Source: Colwellia ponticola (GTDB taxonomy: Bacteria > Pseudomonadota > Gammaproteobacteria > Enterobacterales > Alteromonadaceae). From it: DNA of 64,000 bases. A program made the position numbers and the translations under genes. Positions within the stretch are counted from its first letter, which is position 1, and each line of letters begins with the position of its first letter. Shown piece by piece: positions 57,268 through 64,000 of this stretch. A model generated the notes under the pieces. That model did no database searches. It saw nothing but the letters and a program-made list of their open reading frames with translations, and was not told the DNA's origin. The stretch lies in contig NZ_SZVP01000017.1 in NCBI RefSeq assembly GCF_005885605.1, positions 19,819-83,818 on the forward strand, written 5' to 3'.

Positions 57268-57957
57268 ATGGCAAACGAATTACCCGTTATTAATATTAAA
57301 GCGCAGAGTAATCATCATGCAGTTTTTTTAATGCTGACCGCTTCTTTTATCGCTTTTACTACTCTTGTTTTTAGTCAAGGTTATTGGCGTCAATTTCAAT
57401 TACCGCTGATATTTATTTACTTGTCTGCCTTAGTTACCTTTATCACCGGTTTAGCAAAATACCTGCAGCCACCTTATAGTTTATACCTTACGCCTAAAGT
57501 GATAAAGTACCAACATAGGTATGGGCAGTGGTACATTAACTGGCAGCAAATACAACGAATCTCATTAATCAATGAAACTTATGGTTTAAATAGTATACAG
57601 TTACCTTATATAGGTATTCGTTTACTGGATTTATCTATAATCGCAACACATATTTCACCGCGTCTAGCTAATCGTCTCATACACGAACAAAGACCTTTAC
57701 TGGCGCTGGCCATTAAAATGGGTTATTTAACTTTGCAGCAAAGCGTGCTTAATTTTGAGCCGTATGTTTTGCCTTCTGGTGAAAGATTAAAAGGACCGTT
57801 AGCCGCCTTTCTTCATCATAGTGCTGCCCTTCATAACGCATTGGGCTATCACTTATTTTTACCTGAAAGTGCTATTGATCGTGAACTTAGTGAGTTTTGT
57901 ACATTGCTAAATCAATGCATGCGATCTGCTAGTAAATACCACGAAGCGCCAAGGTAA
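57268..57957 (+). CDS. DUF2982-like membrane protein
   Basis: A 229-residue protein with two adjacent membrane helices (about 20-65) and a soluble C-terminal part. The segment LYLTPKVIKYQHRYGQWYIN followed by WQQIQRISLINETYGLNSIQ and LPYIGIRLLD resembles the DUF2982 family of Vibrio and Shewanella. The function is unknown. It is 69 bases after the PsiE-like gene and may be cotranscribed. Confidence 0.65.
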   Translation: MANELPVINIKAQSNHHAVFLMLTASFIAFTTLVFSQGYWRQFQLPLIFIYLSALVTFITGLAKYLQPPYSLYLTPKVIKYQHRYGQWYINWQQIQRISLINETYGLNSIQLPYIGIRLLDLSIIATHISPRLANRLIHEQRPLLALAIKMGYLTLQQSVLNFEPYVLPSGERLKGPLAAFLHHSAALHNALGYHLFLPESAIDRELSEFCTLLNQCMRSASKYHEAPR

Positions 57958-58029
57958 GTAACACGTTAATTAGTGATCTCAGCTAGTTAAATAAGTAAAT
58001 TATTATCATCTAACCAAGGATACATCAAT

Positions 58030-58554
58030 ATGAAATTATTAGCTTTTGCAGCCAGCAGTAGCTCAACCTCAATCAACAAAAAACTAGTGACTTACGCAGC
58101 ATCATTAGTTGCTAATGCAACGGTAGAAATAATTGATATAAACGATTATGAAATGCCACTGTTTAGCGAAGATAAAGAAGCATTAGGTCTGCCTGCTGCC
58201 GCCCAAGCCTTTTACCAAAAGTTAGGTCAAGCAGATGCTATTGTTATTTCATTTGCTGAGCATAATGGCTCATATACAGCCGCCTATAAAAACTTATTTG
58301 ATTGGACTACGCGTATTGATATGAAAATATTTCAGCATAAACCGGTAGTATTTCTCGCCACATCTCCTGGGCCTGGTGGCGCGCAATCAGTATTATCTAG
58401 CGCAGTAAACTCAGCTCATTTTTTTGCTGCTGATGTTAAAGCAAGTGTGTCTGTGCCCAGTTTTTTTGATAATTACGATGGTGAAAAACAACAAATAACT
58501 AACCCAGCCATTGTAAGTGAATTAAGCTCTGCCCTTGGTAAACTCAATAACTAA
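58030..58554 (+). CDS. NADPH-dependent FMN reductase family protein
   Basis: A 174-residue flavodoxin-like reductase. The FMN phosphate loop is AASSSSTSINKKLVTYA at the N-terminus, and the flavin/NADPH segment is FAEHNGSYTAAYKNLFDWTTR. It continues KPVVFLATSPGPGGAQSVL. Such enzymes reduce FMN, quinones or azo/chromate compounds with NADPH. It lies 72 bases after the DUF2982-like gene and precedes lysA with its own repeat-containing leader. Confidence 0.9.
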   Translation: MKLLAFAASSSSTSINKKLVTYAASLVANATVEIIDINDYEMPLFSEDKEALGLPAAAQAFYQKLGQADAIVISFAEHNGSYTAAYKNLFDWTTRIDMKIFQHKPVVFLATSPGPGGAQSVLSSAVNSAHFFAADVKASVSVPSFFDNYDGEKQQITNPAIVSELSSALGKLNN

Positions 58555-58643
58555 ATGAGCTTAGCGGCTAAAAGTATTATTATAATATTACTGCAATCAA
58601 CTCAAGTTACCCGTTATAGTATTTTACCTGCGTAATAATACAA

Positions 58644-58676
58644 TTAGCCCTTGAAAGATTGCACTTAGCCCTTGAA
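58644..58676 (+). repeat. Direct repeats upstream of lysA
   Basis: TTAGCCCTTGAA occurs twice (58644-58655 and 58665-58676), 21 bases apart, i.e. on the same face of the helix, 63 bases before the lysA start. They may bind a regulator. Confidence 0.45.
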
Positions 58677-58738
58677 TAGTGACACGAGTTAGCATAGATT
58701 TAGCTACATTCTGATCCTCAATACATGATAATTATTCT

Positions 58739-60001
58739 ATGACCCCAGTTAGCTACTTCCCGTACAAAAATAATAAAATGTTTGTTGAAGATATTGCTAT
58801 TAGTGATATTGCTCAGCAGGTACAAACTCCGTTTTATTGCTACTCAAGCACGGCCATTGAAACTAGTTTTCAAGATTATCAACTGGCTTTTAGCAATCAA
58901 GATGCTTTAGTCTGTTACGCCGTAAAGGCGAATAGTAACCAAGCAGTACTTGCTACCTTAGCTAAATTAGGTTCTGGTGCTGATGTAGTCTCAATGGGAG
59001 AAATACGCCGTGCTATAACCGCAGGTATCCCAGCAAATAAAATTGTTTATTCTGGTGTCGCTAAAACACAAGAAGAGATTAGCTACGCCCTCACTTTAGG
59101 CATATTTCAATTTAATGTAGAATCTGAGCCTGAACTAGAGCTGATATCAAAAGTAGCAACATCACTTAACAAAACAGCTGCCATTGCTTTTCGTATTAAC
59201 CCCAATGTTTGTGCGCAAACTCATGAAAAGATCTCTACGGGCAAAGCTGAAAACAAATTTGGTGTGCCTATTTCAAAAGCACGACTTGCTTATAAACAAG
59301 CCGCTTCATTACCGGGTATAAAAGTGCAAGGCGTTGATGTACATATTGGCTCACAGTTAACCAATTTAGCCCCTTTTAAAGAAGCCTACCAGCACATTGC
59401 TGAGTTGGTAGTTGATTTAAGAGCTGATGGCCATGACATCAGTGTCATTGATGTTGGTGGTGGTTTAGGTATTACTTACCTGGATGAAGTGATCCCAAGC
59501 AAACAAACTTATGCAGACTTAGTTCATGCCCAACTCGGTCACTTAAATTGCAAAATCATTATTGAACCTGGTCGTTCATTAGTAGGCAATGCAGGTATTC
59601 TAGTTTCCAGTGTTGTTTTTGTTAAAAATGGTGAAGAACGTCAATTTTTAATGCTTGATGCCGGTATGAATGATTTAGTCAGACCAAGTATGTATGACGC
59701 ATATCATGAAATTATTGCTGTCAATAAAAGCAACGACACGCTAAAAACTTATGACGTAGTGGGCCCAGTTTGTGAAACAGGTGACACCTTTGCTAAAGCA
59801 AGGCAAGTACATGAATCTGAAGCCGGCGATTTAATTGCTATCCTGAGCAGTGGTGCTTATGGCGCAGTCATGTCGTCTGGTTATAATACGCGTATGTTAG
59901 CCCCTGAAGTCATGGTGAAGGGTAACGAATTTGCTATCGTAAGAAAGCGCCCAAGTTATGAAGAAATAATTAAACAAGACATTACACCAAACTGGCTGTA
60001 A
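58739..60001 (+). CDS. lysA: Diaminopimelate decarboxylase
   Basis: A 420-residue PLP enzyme that makes lysine from meso-diaminopimelate. The PLP lysine is Lys63 in YAVKANSNQAV; the glycine-rich phosphate site IDVGGGLGITY and IIEPGRSLVGNAGI follow; the active-site cysteine lies in GPVCETGDTFA. The length matches LysA (415-420). No neighbouring dapF is present, so it is a monocistronic lysA. No convincing Shine-Dalgarno sequence was found before the ATG, but MTPVSYFPYKNNK fits the family start. Confidence 0.95.
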   Translation: MTPVSYFPYKNNKMFVEDIAISDIAQQVQTPFYCYSSTAIETSFQDYQLAFSNQDALVCYAVKANSNQAVLATLAKLGSGADVVSMGEIRRAITAGIPANKIVYSGVAKTQEEISYALTLGIFQFNVESEPELELISKVATSLNKTAAIAFRINPNVCAQTHEKISTGKAENKFGVPISKARLAYKQAASLPGIKVQGVDVHIGSQLTNLAPFKEAYQHIAELVVDLRADGHDISVIDVGGGLGITYLDEVIPSKQTYADLVHAQLGHLNCKIIIEPGRSLVGNAGILVSSVVFVKNGEERQFLMLDAGMNDLVRPSMYDAYHEIIAVNKSNDTLKTYDVVGPVCETGDTFAKARQVHESEAGDLIAILSSGAYGAVMSSGYNTRMLAPEVMVKGNEFAIVRKRPSYEEIIKQDITPNWL

Positions 60002-60094
60002 TACTATGATGACTGCTTATTACTATAACTTAGCTATAAGTAGTCACCTATCACATTGCTTTTATTATGAATATGTTCAACTTACCTTAACTAA

Positions 60095-60139
60095 TGTATC
60101 AATCTAAGCTTTAATGCTAAAGATTAAGGCACTGATACA
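60095..60139. repeat. Imperfect nested hairpin after lysA
   Basis: TGTATCA and TGATACA enclose an inner stem AATCT / AGATT with AGC / GCT. It lies 94 bases past the lysA stop and may end its transcript; there is no T run. Confidence 0.4.
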
Positions 60140-60184
60140 CCTAGACGCCTGATCATTTCTAAATACCTTATAGTACCTCTTACC

Positions 60185-60661
60185 ATGACAAAATATATCA
60201 CTTGGCAAACTAAACACTTTGTAGCGTTATCGCTTAACCAATTATATGAAATGCTAAAGTTACGTGTTGATGTATTTGTTGTTGAGCAAAACTGTCATTA
60301 CCCTGATCTTGATAGTGATAGAGCACTCTTAGATAGGCATCCGCAAACGCTGCATCTCTTAGGCTACCAAGGCGAACAGCTAGTTGCTTACCTTCGTATT
60401 TTACCAAAGGGGCAAAGCTATGCCGACTATGTCAGTATTGGGCGAGTCGTTACCAGCCCCAAAGTAAGAGGAGACGGTTTAGGTCATGAGCTAATGGCTA
60501 AAGGAGTAACCGTGTGTCAGCAGTATTTTCCTAAACAAAATATTAAGATATCTGCACAGCAGCATTTAAAATATTTTTATCAACAACATGGATTCAGTCA
60601 AGTCTCAGCAATGTACTTAGAAGATGATATACCGCACATTGCTATGACTAGAAAATCATAA
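60185..60661 (+). CDS. elaA: GNAT-family acetyltransferase ElaA
   Basis: A 158-residue acetyltransferase of the ElaA type. It starts with the family pattern LNQLYEMLKLRVDVFVVEQNCHYPDLD (read in two parts), has the acetyl-CoA loop SIGRVVTSPKVRGDGLGHEL, and ends FYQQHGFSQVSAMYLEDDIPHIAM. The length is close to E. coli ElaA (153). The substrate is unknown. It is convergent with adk and shares a bidirectional terminator. Confidence 0.9.
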   Translation: MTKYITWQTKHFVALSLNQLYEMLKLRVDVFVVEQNCHYPDLDSDRALLDRHPQTLHLLGYQGEQLVAYLRILPKGQSYADYVSIGRVVTSPKVRGDGLGHELMAKGVTVCQQYFPKQNIKISAQQHLKYFYQQHGFSQVSAMYLEDDIPHIAMTRKS

Positions 60662-60680
60662 TAATAGTTATCTAGAAAAC

Positions 60681-60706
60681 AAAAAACTCGCCTAAGCGAG
60701 TTTTTT
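60681..60706. terminator. Bidirectional terminator elaA / adk
   Basis: AAAAAACTCGC-CTAA-GCGAGTTTTTT, a strong stem with A and T runs on either side, between the convergent genes elaA and adk. Confidence 0.92.
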
Positions 60707-60739
60707 AATGGTTCAATGTTCAGTCTACATTAATATAAA

Positions 60740-61444
<705 letters not shown>

Positions 61445-61563
61445 TCAATTTGCTACAACAGATTTAATTTAACAAAGGTAATATTTCTTAGCTTTACGTT
61501 AAAGCCGGCAGACACTATACAAGTTAGCCTATGTGCAAACAAGTAGTGAAAGCCCTGATTCAT

Positions 61564-61603
61564 AAAAAAAGGAGGTGTTTCACGCATGAAAACCTCCTTT
61601 TTT
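61564..61603 (-). terminator. Terminator of htpG
   Basis: GGAGGT-G-TTTC and GAAA-ACCTCC form a stem with one bulged G, flanked by runs of A and T, 64 bases past the htpG stop. It separates htpG from adk and would also act on the plus strand. Confidence 0.88.
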
Positions 61604-61666
61604 AGACTAAAGTCTTAACTAAATAATACCTAAATATTACTTAAAGATGACATTATGATGAAATTG

Positions 61667-63628
61667 CTATTTTGTCAGGCTCAACATTAACTTATTCAAG
61701 CGTGCAACAAAGCTCGCCGGATCTTTCAAGCTACCACGTTCCGCTAACATCGCTTGCTCGAATAATACCTCAACCCATTGACCAAATTTTTCATCATCCT
61801 GCTCATCAGCAACATGCTTAATAAGTGAGTGTTCACCATTAATCTCAAAAATTGGTAATGTTTCTGGTACTTCTTGACCAACAGAGGCCATTAGCTTAGC
61901 CATTTGACTACTCATATCGTTCTCATCAGCAACAATACATGCAGGTGAGTCAGTTAGTCGTTGTGATAACTTAACCTCTTTAACTTTACCTTTTAGGCTG
62001 TCTTTAATACGTTTAACAACTGAATCAAACTCTTTCTCAAGTTTTTCTTGTGCTTCTTTAGTTTCAGCATCATCCATATCGCCAAGATCAAGGCCACCAC
62101 GAGTCACTGACTGTAGTTGCTTACCATCAAAATCTGTTAAATGGCTCACTAACCATTCATCAATGCGGTCTGACATGAGTAATACTTCAATGCCTTTTTT
62201 GCGGAAAACCTCTAGATGAGGGCTATTTTTAGCCGCTTCAAAGCTATCTGCAACCACATAATAAATTTTATCCTGGCCTTCTTTCATGCGTTCAACATAA
62301 GCAGCTAACGAAACGTTTTGTAGGCTTGTATCATCATTAGTAGAAGCAAAACGTAGTAAACCAGCAACTTGCTCTTTGTTAGCGTGATCTTCTGCTGGGC
62401 CTTCTTTTAATACTTGACCAAATTCATCCCAGAAACCTTGATACTTATCAGCATCGTTTTTACCTAGCTTTTCAAGCATTTTTAAAACGCGTTTAGTACA
62501 ACCTTTACGGATCGCTTGCGTAATTTTATTATCTTGTAAAATCTCACGAGAAACGTTCAATGGCAAGTCATTCGAATCTAAAAGACCTTTAACAAAACGC
62601 AAGTAAGTTGGCATGAATTGTTCTGCATCATCCATAATAAATACACGTTGCACAAACAACTTCAAGCCATGTTGTTTTTCACGGTTGTACATATCAAATG
62701 GTGCTTTAGATGGCACGTATAATAATGAGGTATATTCAGTTTTACCTTCAACTTTATTATGTTCCCAAAGTAATGGGTCACCAAAATCATGTGAAACGTG
62801 CTTATAAAATTCTTTGTACTCATCTTCAGAGACATCTGCTTTTTCACGCGTCCATAAAGCCGTCGCTTTGTTAACCGCTTCCCAAAGAGCAGGAACAGCA
62901 TCTTTCGCTTCAACAGCAGGTACAGTTACATTACCTTCGTCATCTTTAACTTCTTCTTTCGCTTCAACTGCAGGTACTTCAGGTGTTAACATTTGTACTG
63001 ATACTGAAATATGATCTGAGTATTTAGTTACAATTGACTTTAAACGCCAATCATCAGCGAACTCAGACTCATCTTCTTTTAAGTGAAGAATAATATCAGT
63101 ACCACGATTAGTTTTCTCAATCTTAGCTGTAGTAAATTCACCTTCACCTGCGCTTACCCACTCAACGCCGTTTGATGCCTCATCTCCAGCTTTACGCGTA
63201 CGTACAGTTACTTTATCTGCAACAATAAAAGCTGAATAGAAGCCAACACCAAATTGGCCAATAAGTTGTGAATCAGAGGCTTGATCACCAGATAGTTGCG
63301 AGAAAAATTCAGCGGTACCTGACTTAGCAATAGTACCTAGATGCTCAATAACATCTTCTTGGTTCATACCAATGCCGTTATCAGAGATAGTTACCGTATT
63401 ATTTTCTTTATCGCAGCTAACACGAACACGTAAATCACCATCATTTTCATATAAGCTATTATTAGATAACGCTTTAAAACGAAGTTTATCGGCTGCATCA
63501 GCAGCATTTGATACTAATTCGCGTAAGAAAATTTCTTTATTTGAATAAAGTGAATGGATCATTAATTGAAGTATTTTTGCATTATCTGATGCAAACTGAT
63601 GGTTTTCTACTTGATTGGCTTCAGACAT
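61667..63628 (-). CDS. htpG: HtpG chaperone (Hsp90)
   Basis: A 653-residue bacterial Hsp90. The GHKL ATPase domain (1-215) has [35 protein letters not shown] and [11 protein letters not shown], each shown within 20 residues. The middle and C-terminal domains follow with [12 protein letters not shown] and the family [11 protein letters not shown]. The start at 63628 (MSEANQ) follows AGGAG at nine bases; an ATG at 63637 is in frame but directly abuts AGGAG. It is about 30 residues longer than E. coli HtpG (624), mainly through a charged linker at about 215-250 that holds two VPAVEAK units. A sigma-32-like promoter lies upstream. Confidence 0.97.
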   Translation of the reverse strand: MSEANQVENHQFASDNAKILQLMIHSLYSNKEIFLRELVSNAADAADKLRFKALSNNSLYENDGDLRVRVSCDKENNTVTISDNGIGMNQEDVIEHLGTIAKSGTAEFFSQLSGDQASDSQLIGQFGVGFYSAFIVADKVTVRTRKAGDEASNGVEWVSAGEGEFTTAKIEKTNRGTDIILHLKEDESEFADDWRLKSIVTKYSDHISVSVQMLTPEVPAVEAKEEVKDDEGNVTVPAVEAKDAVPALWEAVNKATALWTREKADVSEDEYKEFYKHVSHDFGDPLLWEHNKVEGKTEYTSLLYVPSKAPFDMYNREKQHGLKLFVQRVFIMDDAEQFMPTYLRFVKGLLDSNDLPLNVSREILQDNKITQAIRKGCTKRVLKMLEKLGKNDADKYQGFWDEFGQVLKEGPAEDHANKEQVAGLLRFASTNDDTSLQNVSLAAYVERMKEGQDKIYYVVADSFEAAKNSPHLEVFRKKGIEVLLMSDRIDEWLVSHLTDFDGKQLQSVTRGGLDLGDMDDAETKEAQEKLEKEFDSVVKRIKDSLKGKVKEVKLSQRLTDSPACIVADENDMSSQMAKLMASVGQEVPETLPIFEINGEHSLIKHVADEQDDEKFGQWVEVLFEQAMLAERGSLKDPASFVARLNKLMLSLTK

Positions 63629-63679
63629 CTGAAACATCTCCTGTTATTAAATAAGGTTATAAATATTCGATAACAATGA

Positions 63680-63706
63680 TGTTGGGCATATAGTAGATAT
63701 TTCAAG
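63680..63706 (-). promoter_or_regulatory. sigma-32-like heat-shock promoter of htpG
   Basis: CTTGAAA (63706-63700), a perfect RpoH -35, is followed after 12 bases by GCCCAACA (63687-63680), a weaker -10. It lies 51 bases before the htpG start. Confidence 0.65.
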
Positions 63707-64000
63707 GATACTGGTAGAAAAAATCACAAAAAATTCATTTTAGATAGCAAAGAATCATTGGCTAATAACGCCATTCTTAATTTACTTCAGCAACTTACAT
63801 CTGCTAGATCGGCACGATCGCAGTGGGGTGTGACGGTTTTGTCGAGGCAAGCATCGACTTATACGACAACTAACCATGCAATCCGTTCATTTTTCAAATC
63901 CCAGGAAGCAAAAAACCCGTAGCGTTAACGACGGGTTTCTTTAGTGCTTTCGCACAAATGAGCCGTGGAGAATGTCCGGCTACGCTCTCACATGGGCATG
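63707..64000. other. Right-end non-coding region
   Basis: No protein gene is seen. It contains a GTCGA...TCGAC dyad near 63840-63860, a minus-strand terminator (63911-63938) and, at 63951-64000, a stretch resembling the antisense of a 5S rRNA 3' end. See the findings. Confidence 0.5.
63911..63938 (-). terminator. Terminator for a gene beyond the right edge
   Basis: On the minus strand AAACCCGT pairs with ACGGGTTT (with CGTTAACG in the loop) and is followed by a run of six T. It would end a transcript entering from the right edge. Confidence 0.75.

Noticed and set aside
63951..64000. Annotated 5S rRNA gene
   Set aside because: Only about 40 bases resemble the 5S 3' end, with insertions; not enough to call a gene.

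Overview
The window is AT-rich bacterial chromosome with densely packed, ordinary genes. The gene set and order (dnaK, grpE, nadK, recN, bamE, ratB, ratA, smpB, ssrA; tamA-tamB; rimK with its zinc protease; adk-htpG; hdfR-maoP) point to a marine gammaproteobacterium of the Alteromonadales. Colwellia or a close relative is my best guess; this is inferred from gene content and protein style, since no search was run. I see no prophage, plasmid gene, complete insertion sequence, CRISPR array or tRNA.

Layout. 1-8.1 kb: the 5' part of dnaK, a TlpA-like thioredoxin, grpE, nadK, recN (with a perfect LexA box), bamE, ratB/ratA, smpB and tmRNA. 8.2-15.8 kb: a MITE-like inverted repeat, then membrane-stress genes (cis/trans fatty acid isomerase plus an MscS channel), a DUF2254 membrane protein, a phosphatase-lipid kinase fusion and a repeat-built lipoprotein. 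15.8-21 kb: an MgtE magnesium channel, then formaldehyde detoxification (adhC-fghA) with a divergent LysR regulator. 21-28.2 kb: an overlapping pair of an ATP-grasp ligase and a two-domain hydrolase, hdfR-maoP, proB and a Bax-like glucosaminidase. 28.6-38.4 kb: a bestrophin-like channel, tamA-tamB, a UspE-like protein, MscS plus DUF432. 38.4-49.6 kb: CorA, a CNNM-type protein, two more MscS channels, an SLC13 transporter, a rimK / M14-type hydrolase / rimB cluster with a divergent LysR gene, and a second MgtE. 49.9-56 kb: a second complete dnaK divergent from a Crp/Fnr regulator, and a SulP transporter divergent from a CbbR-like LysR gene. 56-64 kb: SirB2-like, PsiE-like and DUF2982-like proteins, a flavin reductase, lysA, elaA, adk and htpG. 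The last 50 bases look like the antisense of a degenerate 5S rRNA 3' end.

How it fits together. Heat-shock control is visible directly: dnaK, grpE and htpG each carry a sigma-32-like promoter, while the second dnaK does not. Four MscS homologues, a bestrophin, CorA, a CNNM protein, two MgtE and two large transporters make this region rich in ion handling. Two separate loci pair an ATP-grasp amino-acid ligase with hydrolases, suggesting two ligate/trim modification systems. One is the known RimK ribosomal S6 type; the other (21.3-24.3 kb) has no known substrate and is the best candidate here for an undescribed system. Several regulator genes have clear palindromes in their divergent promoter regions.
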